NCBI GenBank assembly: GCA_963978895.1 | Contig: OZ022247.1 | Coordinates: forward strand, 17,158,312 to 17,222,311 | DNA length: 64,000 nt | DNA from: Erpobdella octoculata | Taxonomy: Eukaryota; Annelida; Clitellata; Hirudinida; Erpobdellidae | Direction: 5' to 3' | Shown here: positions 35,320 to 45,858 of the stretch, one piece after another | How the letters are laid out: the number at the start of each line of letters is the position of its first letter | How positions within the stretch are numbered: the stretch's first letter is position 1 | Notes under the pieces: generated by a model | What the model saw: the letters and a program-made list of their open reading frames with translations, nothing else | Told to the model about the DNA's origin: nothing | The model's database searches: none | Program-made: the position numbers and the translations under genes

Positions 35320-36519
35320 TTATGGCTCTTTTAATGCTTTTTTTGTCTCATTTCTTTTCTTGACATATTTGTCGCGCAATTGTTGCAGTATTATTTCTTT
35401 GCCTGTCTCATTATTACTTGCAGCTGCAATTTCATTTTCATTTCGAAGTGTTTGGAACCTTTTCCATGCTTTGATTTTTTTCTTCTTCCATGCTTTGATT
35501 TTTGCTCTTCTTATTTGTAAGACTTCCTTTGTTATCCATGGCTCTTTCCTGACAAATTGTTTCTTAATGGGTATTATTTCTTGAATGACCTCCTCCATGC
35601 TCTTTTTGAATAACATCCAGCTGTCATTTACATCCACCGATTCAATTTTTTTCATTATATTCATGTCTCTTATTTTGCTTCTTACTTTGTTATAATTTGC
35701 TTTAAAAAAATTATAGCTAATATGAGAATTTATTTTCATGTTACAATCCTGCAATATTATTTCAAATCTTACAATTTGGTGGTCACTAGAATGAAAAGGC
35801 TCTCCTACAGAGATGTTCTCTACAATGTTCTCATCAGAAGTTATTACCAAATCTAATATATTTTTGTTTCTTGTTGGGTTCATGACATGTTGATGTAAAA
35901 ATTCCCCATTAATACAATCCAAGAATTTATTATCTTGATGTCTTTCTCCTTCCATGTTTATCCAGTTTATATGATAATTGAAATCTCCCATTATCAATAC
36001 AGATTCCTGGCTAACCCTACCCAATAATTCACACAAACCATTATCCACACTTTCATCTACATTTGAGGGTCTGTAGCAAACACCTATTAGTAAACTGTTT
36101 TTAGCTCCATGCTGTATATCACACCAAAGACTTTCTTTAAACTTATCGCTTGATATATCTTTTCTTTCCACTGCCTTTATTTCATTTTTAACATATAAAA
36201 TTATACCACCTGCACCATGCCCCTTATTATTTTGATTTTGCCTGTTTTTCCTAAACATAGTATACCCATTAATTGCTAGTTCAATATCTAATATATCTTC
36301 CTTTGCCCATGATTCTGTTATACCAATTATGTCAGGTTTTTCTAATTCCACATAAACTTCCAATGCACATCTTTTTTCTTTGCTTACTATACTTCTTACA
36401 TTGGCATAGAAACATTTCAATATTGTTCTTTTTAGTTTAGTTACACTATTGAAACTCTGCCTATTTATTGCTTTTATTATAAATTCCCTTGAATCTTTTG
36501 GTTTAAACTTTAAAACCAT
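35320..36519 (-). pseudogene. LINE endonuclease domain
   Basis: 399 codons starting MVLKFKPKDSREFIIKAINR. Endonuclease motifs: CFYANVRSIVSKEKR, DIIGITESWAKEDI, LLIGVCYRPSNVDE, LIMGDFNYHINWI, ILDLVITSDEN and HSSDHQIVRFEI, the complete CR1 endonuclease set. It ends with a basic linker (KKRNETKKALKEP) where the frame is closed by TAA. The following segment (YEKKLTDNIKNDSKSFYAYV) continues in the frame expected of CR1. Confidence 0.92.
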
Positions 36520-36529
36520 AACATTTTAA

Positions 36530-37130
36530 GAAAATGCTTTTATCTGAAGATAACTCATATGTATCTATCTATGTATAAGTCATATGTATCTATTTTATGC
36601 TAATAGTTTAAGTTTCAGCATAAAATCTGAATTCATTATGTCTTCAAAGACATTTTCTTAAAAGAGATATCTTAGACTTAGAACTAGATTAGATTAGCAA
36701 TAATAGTTACTGGCTTTTTCTAAAGTACATAATAATTTTTAGAATTAACATAGATTATTGAAGTCGCTACCAATTCTTCTCTGCCCTGTCTCTACCTGAG
36801 GCGATTGCATTTATTTACCTAGTTTTTATGCAAGTAAAAAGCACTATGCCAACTATCGAGTTTATATTTATTCCTTACCACTTTGCGATTACATTTGTGT
36901 AGTATCAGTTCAGTACACAGTTTCCAATAATGTTGAAATAGATTTGCAAAAAACTGAGGCAACAAACTATGATTTTACAAATGTTTTTATTAATACAATA
37001 AATTTTGTTTGGCTTTTCAATGAACAAAAACTGAAAATGGCACAAAAAATTGACAATTTAAGTTACTGTCCACTAAATAAAATTGTTTTAGTTAGTTTTT
37101 GTCTTAAACCTGAACTTTTAAGGTTTTGAG
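36530..37130. other. Unassigned AT-rich DNA
   Basis: No gene, tandem repeat or element terminus was recognised. Confidence 0.4.
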
Positions 37131-37139
37131 TATTAATTT

Positions 37140-38200
37140 TTGCTCGCTGATACTGTCTTAACTCAAAAAACCTATAAACGATCGACTTAAGCAGTAGATG
37201 AGAATGATTGTCAATGCCATCCTGTGTATCTCTTTTATGATCCCCCAGGTTAAAAATATCTTTGGATCCAATTGATGTTAATGTTTGGCGAATAAGTTCT
37301 TTGATTTTAATTTCATCTTTGGCATTTGTGGCTGATACATGTTGTCTTAAAAAATTTTCTGCTGTCTGACATACCTAAAAAAAAAGTTTTTTTTAAAATA
37401 CCATATTTATAAATAATAAATCTTAAATTTTATCTTACTTTTATAACTCCAGAAAAAGGAAAGACATGAGCACCTTTATTTTTTACCACTAGCAGCTGCA
37501 GTCTTATTTCATGTCCTTGGATCTTGTGCTCATCAACTAAACTGTATCTATAAAATTGAAAATATTATTTAGTACTAAAAACACAGGAAACCAAAATTTA
37601 TGACTGTAACAATTTATAATTTGAACCTGCAAACATTACATTCCAGTTTTTTAAATAGCTTGGATACAATCCAACCAGCTATGTAGCTAATTACATTTTC
37701 TATCAAGACTTGAGCAAGCTGAGTCGATTCCATAATCACCTGGTTCTTCGAACACTTCTTCTTCATAAATGTTGTCCGTTTAATAAATAAGCAAATAATT
37801 AAGATTGGTACCAGCAAAAGAAATAACAATGAAAAACTTATTACAAATTTCTTTTCTTTCTTTGTGAAGATAATCAAGATAAGAAGTTTCATCTTGCGGC
37901 ATCACATTCCATGTTTTCCCTGCCTGAATCTAGATCAAATTCTTCTGAAAATGGATTGAAATTGGTATGCGGTTGGGTTGTTGTTCGATCCCCCTAGAAA
38001 ATGTTAATTCTAATCAATATTTGCCCACTTATAACAAATTGTTTTTATACAACCTGCTCGTCTGACTGCCGCAAAGAATAGTTCAAGATGATCTTGCCTG
38101 AACTTATAAGTTAAAACATGGCTTTGACACTTGAGTAGGTTTCTGGCTATTTGAAGGATTGATTCAAGGTCAATAACAAATCCTTTTAGACCCATCTGCC
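37140..38200 (-). pseudogene. P/THAP9-like transposase C-terminal exons
   Basis: Minus-strand exons with intact GT-AG sites: GLKGFVIDLESILQIARNLL and LTYKFRQDHLELFFAAVRRA (38195 to about 38063), joined in phase across a short intron to GSNNNPTAYQFQSIFRR (from about 37994); then NVISYIAGWIVSKLFKKLEC (about 37715-37615); YSLVDEHKIQGHEIRLQLLV (about 37547-37438); and ENFLRQHVSATNAKDEIKIK through DNHSHLLLKSIVYRFF (about 37377-37140). This is the P-element/THAP9 C-terminal region. A stop follows the NNNPT block, so the copy is probably inactive. No THAP domain was found. Confidence 0.8.
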
Positions 38201-38391
38201 TAAAATGATGTTAATTATATAGTTTGCTTTTAGTTTTGCAGCAAAACATTATCAAAAACATAATTTTGGTCTTGAATAATAAGGATTCCACGAAGAGATT
38301 TTAGCTGAAGTAAGTAGTTTCTTAATTTGTTTATATAGCTTGGTTGATGACTAAGAATAAATTTAAAATATTCATGAGCAATAAATCCATG

Positions 38392-39328
38392 CATGGACTC
38401 CTAAATAAAAGCTATCTGGACACAAACCTGAATGGGTGAGAACCTAATGAGTCGACTACATGAGGCGATTGTGTACAAGCATGCAAATGTAGCATACTAG
38501 CATGCATCGACGTATACTAGCTGTGAGCCGCTTCAGCTCGTTCTTTATTATTTCATTGTCTCGAGCGCGTCGGGTCGTCGAATGGTTTTATTTTGACAAA
38601 GATTATATTCTGATTCCAGATTTAAGATTTTTTGGATTTATTCAGCAATTCAGTTTATTTACTACTACAAACTTTGTCATTGTTAACATTATATTCAGCA
38701 TTTGGATACAAAACTAACCACGGTGCTGGAGAGCGATAGAAAGATTCGAACTGTGTCCTTAAGTTCTCAAAATTTTTGTTTTATGACAACATTACCTTTA
38801 AAGAAGATACAATGTCAATTTTAGTTTTCCAAAGAGCAATACTACACAACAAATTTTATAGTTTAAAAACTTTTAATGGATGGACATTTGTTAGCCAGTG
38901 AAGCTCGTTTAATATTATATCATGGGCAAAAAACATGGTATGGGAGCATTGATTTACCAACAAAGTCACATTGTTTGCAAGCCTTTCCACATTTTAATCA
39001 AAATATAAGTGGAGTAAATAACAAGAGAAGCAAACAATAATAATAGAGCTAAAGAAGAAAAATAGATAAACTAATAAATTGCACTTGACAACATTTTAGC
39101 TTAGATTATTTTGTGTTTTAAAATAAACTATTTGAGTGTTAATTGTCAAATGATAAATGTTTTATTTATGTGTTTCAGTTGTTCAAGTGTAAAATAATAA
39201 AAGTTGTCAAAGTTTTTATAACATGTAGCTCTCTCAAACAGCCAAGCGTAACGCGATACAATCGCCCCATGTGGTAGATAACGCCGTGGCAGATTTGTGT
39301 CCAGATAGCTTTTATTTAGGAGTCCATG
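38392..39328. mobile_element. Inverted-repeat element, probably P-type
   Basis: CATGGACTCCTAAATAAAAG continuing to ATCTGGACACAAA (34 bp) at 38392 recurs inverted at 39328, with weaker matching (GGCGATTGT) to about 80 bp. The end resembles the P-type element at 29104 (both begin CATGGA and contain ATCTGGA-CACAA). The 937-bp interior has no transposase, but P-type exons adjoin it on the left. No target duplication was found. Confidence 0.7.
38517..38545 (-). other. Helitron-like 3' terminus, third family
   Basis: On the minus strand GAGC-TGAAGCG-GCTC forms a hairpin, followed by ACAG and CTAG, then TATA. The rest of a Helitron was not recognised. Confidence 0.5.
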
Positions 39329-39360
39329 TATAGCATTACTGATCTTCATGTCTCAACTTG

Positions 39361-39942
39361 TATCATTCTAGTTTTATAACTATAAACTATAAGTCAGTAT
39401 TTCTTAACCTACTTTACATAATTTAAGTGTAAGCAAACCTGTAACATTGTTTTGAATGTATTAATTAAATTATAGTTTTTTAATCCAAACAAATTTACAG
39501 AGATTACCTGAGCTTGTAGCATTTGTTAACATAATTTCTGCATCATAACCCCCACCTATGCATATCAAAACCAGTAAATTAAGACACACTTGTTTCAATT
39601 TAAACAAGTTTATTGAAATTACTAGAATCATAAATTGTGGAGTTGCTGACTAAAACATTATAAGCATGAACATTTTTAAATGAATGTATGAATAAATAAT
39701 ATCAGATCAATTTTTTAGAGTCAGATATCATAGTTGTATTATTGTTATATCATATCATAGTGAAACACAAATCAGGACCAGTTTAACTGAGCATTTAAAT
39801 GAATCAAAAGACATTCTCTTAACTCTAACAGATTTATTGAAACTACTAATAACAATCTTTCAACACTAAGACACGCGACAACCAAATATCATTATTAACA
39901 TTATTAGCATAAGAAAGTAATTAACACATCAAAGATCATGGT
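39361..39942. other. Unassigned AT-rich DNA
   Basis: No gene or element was recognised before the Mutator-like element's target duplication. Confidence 0.4.
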
Positions 39943-39952
39943 CATCAAAGAG
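39943..39952. repeat. 10-bp target duplication, left copy
   Basis: CATCAAAGAG, repeated exactly at 42559-42568. Confidence 0.93.
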
Positions 39953-40224
39953 GGATACTAGCCAATTCGTCGCAAAGCCGTTTCGTCGCTGGGTACATTT
40001 TCCTCGCGACATTGCGACAAAAATTTCCAGCTTGCGACGAAACGGCCCAGAACGCGACGAAACGGCCAACCTTTGCGACGAAAAGTCTAACCATTTCGGC
40101 GTGCAGTACTCCGCAGCATGGCGAAACAGATGGCCACCCTATTGATAAAGACCACTAGACCGCCGAATGCAATAGAAATTCCGCAATCTGCACAAGCCAC
40201 GTCAGCACAAAAGGTTGCTGCACG

Positions 40225-40604
40225 CTTCCTACCGTTTTTTTTTTTTTTTATAATAGTTTATAGTCCTTTACACCAGGTGTTTTAAGACTGAAATGGCTGT
40301 ATGTAGGAAGCACCTAAGTACTTCTTGTCGTGGATCATAATTTGTTCTTTTTAACTTTTCCCTCCTCCTTTCTCCAGACTTGGGACTGGCTTGCAAATGC
40401 AAGGCGGAGTTGCTTCCTATCGTTTTTTTTTTTTTATGATAGTTTATAGTCCTTTACACCAAGTGTTTTAAGACTGAATTGGCTGTATATAGGAAGCACA
40501 TAAGTACTTCCTGTCGTGGATCAAAGTTTGATCCTTTTAACTGTCCCTCCTCCTTTATCCAGGCTTGGGACTGGCTCGCAATTGGCGAGGCGGAGTTGCT
40601 TCCT
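40225..40604. repeat. Two tandem ~187-bp units inserted in the MULE arm
   Basis: Units begin CTTCCTACCGTTTTT (40225) and CTTCCTATCGTTTTT (40413), with a third partial start at 40599. Each has a T-rich run and CTTGGGACTGGC. The right MULE arm (near 42299) lacks them, so they inserted after the arms formed. They resemble a SINE or LINE 3' fragment, but no family is recognised. Confidence 0.85.
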
Positions 40605-41185
40605 ATCGTTGCAACTGGGTTGTATTTATGCCATGTTGCAATACCAGACAAAGGTGTCGGATTAAATGGAAGTCGTTTCGTTATATTTGCCAGGAGAATT
40701 TAATTTTTATCGCTACGCGGCCCTATAATTCTAAAACGATATAAGTTGCTAATTAGCCTCAAATTTCTAGAGTACAGTCATAATTTAAATTAAATTGAGA
40801 ATATTAAAAAGAAAACGAAATACACAGCCCATTTAATAAAAACTTTGTAATTCAAATAACACAAAATCATAATTATAATCGTTTATTGTTCAATTTTAAC
40901 AAGTTTGTTAGCTGACTATGCAGCTGAATTAAATCAAATTTAAAAAAAAAAATAAGATAGAGTTTGTTGAGTTCTTCTTCAAACTCTTTGGTAACTCTTC
41001 TTTGAGCCTTTTGAACCTGATTCAAGCTCACATATTGCTCGTTTAGAGCTATGGTTCGTGCCTCCTTTTCTAAAACTTCATTGACTCATTTTTTTACCAA
41101 TAAAAGTGTGTATTGATAGAAGCTGATAGAAGGTTGTTGAACCACCTTTAAATAAATAAATAAAATTACTAAATAATTTCAAATT

Positions 41186-42060
41186 TTACCATACTATGCA
41201 CTTAAAGTGTACCTCAAAAGTAGCATCCATATAAAAATTCTTGGAATTTTTCCCGATTTCGAGCTGTTTATCGGTTGCTAAAACTAAATGGCGTTCGCCT
41301 TTAATTCGTATGTTTTTACCAATGCTTTTATTAATTCGTCGTCTCTGTTTGTTTCTCTGTCTGTCTGTTTGTTTCTCTGTCTGTTTCAAATCTTGCAATC
41401 AATTTTTGAGTCACTTCCTGATGATAGATTTTTTTCAAATTTTGCATACATGCTCAAAATTGAAGACAATGCAATATTCAATTATTAGTTTTACAATAAG
41501 TCAATTAATTTAGTTAATTTTAATTAATTTCGATATTTCGATATAATTAAGATATTTCGACTTTAATATAAAATAAAAGAGTAATATAAGAAAAAATTGA
41601 TTGCAAAATTTGTGTTTTAATTACATATAAAAGCATTGGGTTTTAAAAATTCGTTTTTAATTTACTTGTTTATAAGGAAATTCTGTGGCAGATGATGCAT
41701 CAAAATTTTTGATTCTAGACTCGCCGACTGGGATGGTCTGTCTTGTTGCCTGTGCTTGTTAACCAGTCTAGAAACAAATTTGCCGAGTTAAAGCAAATAA
41801 ACAAACTAAGCACAAAATGGTTTGACTCTTAAGTACCTTTTCAGTGAGGTGTAGTTTGGAAGAACGGATGCATCGGCATTATGTTCCAACAAGGATTCCA
41901 TAATTATTTGTTTGGATCCTATGTGTGGTCGAGCTTTGCCTTTTTCGATAATAGCCGATCTGATGTTTTTCTGTTCTGGGGTTGATAGGTTTGGTAGGTA
42001 GGTATGGAACTGAGAGCACTTGTAGTTGGAGCCAGTTTGAATAACTCTTCCTCTGCTCGC
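41186..42060 (-). pseudogene. MULE transposase remnants
   Basis: Minus strand: 42060 to about 41830 reads SAIIEKGKARPHIGSKQIIM and LPNYTSLKRYLR, the region between the FLYWCH finger and the catalytic domain of animal MULEs. 41300-41190 reads ERHLVLATDKQLEIGKNSKN then FYMDATFEVHFK, the first catalytic block with Asp in YMDATF. Between and after these the frame is lost; the remaining catalytic residues are absent. Confidence 0.75.
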
Positions 42061-42568
42061 TGCTAAAATAATAATATTAATTAACATGTTCAAGGACTTA
42101 TGCTGAGTTAATCATTGACTTACTGTCACTGTTTTTCGAAGATTTCGATCAATTGACACACGTCCAAAATACTTTGTCAGTTTTAGAATTATAGGGCCGC
42201 GTAGCGATAAAAATAAAATTCCCCTGGCGAATATAACAAAACGACTTCCATTTAATCCGACACCTTTGTCTGGTATTGCAACATGGCATAAAAATAACGG
42301 TAGGAAGCGGGCAGCAACCTGTTGTGCTGACATGGCTCGTGCAGATTGCGGAATTCTTATTGCATTCGGCGGTCTAGTGGTCTCTGTCAATAGGGTGGCC
42401 ATCTGTTTTGCCATGCAGCGGAATACTGCCCGCCGGAATTGTTAGACTTTTCGTCGCAGAGGTCGGCCGTTTCGTCTCAAGCTGGGAATTTTCGTCGCTA
42501 TGTCGCGACGAAAATGTACCCTGCGACGAAACGGCTTTGCGACGAATTGGCCTGCACCCATCAAAGAG

Positions 42569-42939
42569 CAATAGAATAACGGAAAACTGGTTACACGCTT
42601 CATGACAACAAAGTAATGAAACGGATGTATGACCCTTTTAAGTTTTAAGCTTTGTGGCCTTGCCTTCTTTAAATTTAACTTTTAACTCAGAGTCTTTAAT
42701 CATTAATGATTTTACTTTGTTTACAAACAGCGACAGGATATATGAGCTCGGGAAGTCAATTAACACTAAGTATAGTTCTGATACAGGTTTTTCAAATAAA
42801 AAACAGCAACATCTACAAAAAAAACTAGAGCTTTAGCAGATTTGTCATGTATCGTCATAATACACCGGCAACAAATATCGCTCAAATGTAAACAAGCTCA
42901 GGTTGAAAATGGCAGCTTTCAAATTGTACAGGAAATAGA
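42569..42939. other. Unassigned DNA
   Basis: Nothing certain. Part may be the upstream portion of PLE piece C. Confidence 0.35.
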
Positions 42940-43170
42940 TTGATATGTCCCATCTATATATCTATGGTTTTAACTCATATTTATGAAATTAAATTATGGG
43001 CTCTGAAGATGGATACGTCCGAAACTGACCAGTTAGCCCACGTTAATAAAAGTTTTAAATCTTTTTTTAGTCTTATTCCTAATAAAAAAGAAATCGTTAT
43101 TCTTCAAAACTTTTGTAAGAAGCTTGTTAATGCAGAATGGACTAAAAAGTTCAACGAAACTTGTCTAAAA

Positions 43171-43172
<2 letters not shown>
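42940..43172 (+). mobile_element. Penelope-like element C, pseudo-LTR piece
   Basis: A hammerhead ribozyme (42997-43040) is followed by a short open frame (43003-43172) ending KKLVNAEWTKKFNETCLKE right at (TA)n. The same order (ribozyme, ATG-proximal coding, TA tract) is seen in copies A and D. Only the pseudo-LTR is present. Confidence 0.75.
42997..43040 (+). ncRNA. Hammerhead ribozyme (PLE-associated), copy 2
   Basis: Stem I TGGGCT / AGCCCA (6 bp), core CTGAAGA, stem II GGA/TCC around TACG, core GAAA, minimal stem III CTGACCAG, cleavage triplet GTT. All conserved core positions are present. Confidence 0.88.
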
Positions 43173-43225
<53 letters not shown>

Positions 43226-43395
43226 TGTCTGTTTGTCACTGTGTCCTTTGTTTTTCCAAAATAACTTTTTTAAAAGCCGTTGACCTATCCTCAGACCTAC
43301 CAAATATACACAAAAAATTTCATAAAGATCGGTTCAGCCGTTTCGGAGGAGTTCAATTTCAAATACTATGACACGAGATTTTTATATATATTTAT
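43172..43395 (+). mobile_element. (TA)n plus short non-autonomous element
   Basis: A TA run (43172-43222) is followed by GAGTGTCTGTTTGTCACTGT and AAGATCGGTTCAGCCGTTTC, and ends near TTTTTATATATAT. Such TA-flanked sequences resemble small non-autonomous Helitrons. No 3' CTRR hairpin was confirmed. Confidence 0.4.
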
Positions 43396-43975
43396 CTTTA
43401 AAATCCCTCTTTATGGTGTTGATATTTTTACGTTTAATCAGCTAATTATCATTTATTAATTCACAAGCACTAAAATTCATTTGGCAAAAATATACAAAAG
43501 TAAAACGGAGAGCAATTTTGTTGACGCTTTCATTGTTTTGAAGCCAAATATTAATTAAGTTGTATGCAATAAGATAAATGAGCAATCTAATTTAAATTTA
43601 ACAAAAAAATACATTTTACAATTTACATGCCAAATTATAAGTCCTCAATCTTTATACAATATTCTAAGAAAACAGCTACACATGCCTGCTCAGAAAAAAT
43701 GCAGCTTGATAGAAAAGCTTTATAAAAGGTTGAATTTATTACTACATATAATGCATTACACCTGTACAAGTTTCAACAACTATATAAACAAATTCCACGA
43801 TTCAACAAGATAATCAATCTTGATAAAAAATAGTTTTTGATCTGCAGGATCCACAATTGTTACCATTATTCTGAGATCAAGTGTCCGATTTACTTTTACC
43901 TTCCAAAATAAATTTGACAGCAATATATCGAACGGCAACACACAAGTCTACTGTAACATTTGATATAAATTGACT
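43396..43975 (-). other. Probable ATG4 3' untranslated region
   Basis: AT-rich, without recognised repeats, directly downstream of the ATG4 stop codon on the minus strand. The poly(A) site cannot be fixed by eye. Confidence 0.45.
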
Positions 43976-44869
43976 CTACAGTAAAACAAAACCATCTTCT
44001 TCTCTAGAAAAATTTTGATTACTAGAAGCCATCAGACCATTCTGCAATTTGTAGCGACGGTGAGCCATTGGAGCTGGTAGAAATGAATAGACTGAGTCAA
44101 CCTCACTTCTCGATTCTGACGTTTCATGTAGAAGAGAAAAACCACCAAGATCTTCCTTTGCATTGGGAGAAGTAATACTACTAATATTGTAATGATGTTG
44201 ATTAAAAACTGGATTGAATCTAGTCCTTCTGAAACCAGCATTGTTAGGATAATGTTGATAGTTGTAGTAAGAACACTGTAAACTGCATTGAGATTGAGAT
44301 GGAACATTTTGAGAGAGTTGACCACACTCTTGGGTCTGAACTGAAGAATTAGCCAGTAATTTATAATTTTGGATCAATTTGTCACCTCTGCAATCATTCT
44401 TGCTTGCAAAATAAAAATCATGCCCAACACAGTCTCCATCATTATTGACACATACATCTTTTCTAGTTAAAATACTGTTATCATTAGTGTTACCCCTCTC
44501 AGTACAACCATAATCTGAATGCTGATTCTTCACATTATAAGTTTTGATGTTTTTGTAATCTTTAACGTTCTCAAAAGTATCCTCGCTAACAACACCTATA
44601 TCAGCATCTACGTAATTATTTTCATCATAATTATCGCATATGCCAGCTTTCTCGTCATTATAATAACTACTGCAACTAACAACTTCCTTGTCATCTTTTG
44701 CTAATGAAGACAAATCCAGTGTTCCATAGTACATATCAGCTTCAATAAAATCTTTGTGTCGAGCATCAACAAACTGTAACAACGAATGTTGGTGCTTCCA
44801 GGTGACATTATCACTAACCACTTCCAATAATTTCTCTTGTTTCTGTTTTTTCTTAAGGTTCTCTTCACT
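43976..44869 (-). CDS. atg4: ATG4C/D-type protease, last coding exon
   Basis: Exon of 298 codons with the stop at 43976-43978. It follows a GTTTATAG acceptor and continues in phase from the previous exon with SEENLKKKQKQEKLLEVV. Most of it is Asn-, Asp-, Ser- and Tyr-rich and probably disordered (EKAGICDNYDENNYVDAD, SYYNYQHYPNNAG). It ends REEDGFVLL, matching the acidic-FVFL end of vertebrate ATG4D and a candidate LC3-interacting F-x-x-L motif. ATG4 enzymes cut pro-ATG8/LC3 before its C-terminal Gly and release lipidated ATG8 from membranes. This C-terminal exon is far longer than the corresponding vertebrate tail. Confidence 0.85.
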   Translation of the reverse strand, partial: SEENLKKKQKQEKLLEVVSDNVTWKHQHSLLQFVDARHKDFIEADMYYGTLDLSSLAKDDKEVVSCSSYYNDEKAGICDNYDENNYVDADIGVVSEDTFENVKDYKNIKTYNVKNQHSDYGCTERGNTNDNSILTRKDVCVNNDGDCVGHDFYFASKNDCRGDKLIQNYKLLANSSVQTQECGQLSQNVPSQSQCSLQCSYYNYQHYPNNAGFRRTRFNPVFNQHHYNISSITSPNAKEDLGGFSLLHETSESRSEVDSVYSFLPAPMAHRRYKLQNGLMASSNQNFSREEDGFVLL

Positions 44870-45000
44870 CTATAAACCATCAAAAACACATTAATGAACA
44901 GAATAAAATTGAATTCATATAAAAAAGCAGAAAATTCAAAAATTCTAGACAAGTATAAAAAACATATAATAAATTGAAAGTCATATCTCATGTGATTCAC

Positions 45001-45120
45001 TTGTCTGACAAGTGCAACTAGCTGCCAAAATTCAGAGACATCAGAACAATAAAAAGCAACAGCACAAGTTGGGTCCATTTTTGATAGATGCATTTTCATA
45101 GGTGAAGAACAGTGATAAGT
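45001..45120 (-). CDS. atg4: ATG4C/D-type protease, internal exon
   Basis: Exactly 40 codons between a TTGCAG acceptor and a GTGAAT donor: TYHCSSPMKMHLSKMDPTCA then VAFYCSDVSEFWQLVALVRQ. The pattern YHC-S-P-KM-x3-KMDP-x-VxFY is the conserved block after the catalytic D-P-H in ATG4C and ATG4D. The next intron is 131 bp, the previous one 86 bp. Confidence 0.92.
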
Positions 45121-45207
45121 CTGCAAGAAAATGCTTGTGAGGTACAATCAATCAATAAAACAAGCTTTTTTCATAACAAAACAAAACTTCTGCATAATAA
45201 TAATTAC

Positions 45208-45281
45208 CTCTGCACATGGATCAACACTCAAATCAATAACTTCCTGGCTGAAATGTGGGTCTAGATAGATGAGATCATTAC
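45208..45281 (-). CDS. atg4: ATG4C/D-type protease, catalytic Asp-His exon
   Basis: A 74-bp exon encoding NDLIYLDPHFSQEVIDLSVD PCAE. LDPHF holds the catalytic Asp and His of the ATG4 (C54) family. Its first two bases complete a Gly codon begun in the exon at 58667-58825, and it ends in phase 0 before GTAATT. The intron upstream is 13,385 bp. Confidence 0.93.
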
Positions 45282-45858
45282 CTGTACAAAAATATTGAAA
45301 AATAGGTAGTTGTAAGGCAACTAAGGCACCCGTTAAATTTAAATTATTACTAGCGGGCTACCCAGCGTTGCCCGGGGTTTTTAGAAGTTTTTCTAATGCT
45401 TGTCTCTTTCGCTCCCGTTTCCTTCCCCGCTTGCTCTCCCGTTCCCTTTCTCGCTCCCAGTCGGTTTCTCGATCCCGGTAGCTTTCCCGCTGCCGGTCAC
45501 TTTTCTTTTCCGCTTGCTCTTTTGATCTCGGTCGCTTTCCCGCTTTCGCTTGCTTTCCCGTTCCCGGTCGCTTTCCCTTTCCCGCTCGCTCTTTCGTTCT
45601 CAGTTGCTTTTCCGTTCCCGCTCATTTATGTATATGTATATGTCGTTTACGACATTGGCGTTAAATAAATTTGATTTGATATATATATATATATATATTT
45701 TGACAATATTTGGGTATCAAATTCTCGCATAAACACGCTCTATTAAATGCTACGGCCCATTTTCTACAACACCATTTCTTTACTACTGCTTCAAACCGTC
45801 TAAATTTTCTTCCCGAATTAACTACACAGTCAACAGTACACAAAACTTTATTGTCACA

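Larger units (their letters stand above)
33360..36519 (-). mobile_element. CR1-type LINE interrupted by a hAT element
   Basis: Minus-strand order: endonuclease (36519-35320), a linker, a shortened RT (35319-35043 and 34242-34021), RT C-terminal region (34018-33524) and AT-rich 3' end. The hAT element at 34243-35042 splits the RT directly after FADD; removing it and one target copy rejoins the frame. RT lacks all motifs between the linker and GVPQGSVLGP. Confidence 0.88.
39953..42558 (-). mobile_element. Mutator-like element (MULE) with long inverted repeats
   Basis: 2,606 bp between exact 10-bp duplications. The ends share GCCAATTCGTCGCAAAGCCG then TTTCGTCGC in inverse orientation, rich in TCGTCGC repeats. 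The left arm (to about 40750) and right arm (from about 42170) match over almost 400 bp once a ~380-bp insertion in the left arm is removed. Transposase remnants (41186-42060) have MULE features. Duplication length and long arms agree with Mutator. Confidence 0.88.

Noticed and set aside
35201..35584. Plus-strand hydrophobic ORF
   Set aside because: Antisense to the LINE endonuclease and linker, which has clear motifs.
38398..39349. Target-site duplication for the inverted-repeat element
   Set aside because: Flanking bases (left TAAATC, right TATAGC) do not match, so no duplication is claimed.
45396..45668. SR-like protein frame (SRSLSRSRS) here and at 62924
   Set aside because: The arginine-serine pattern comes from CCCGGTCGCTTT-type DNA repeats near Helitron ends, not from an SR protein.
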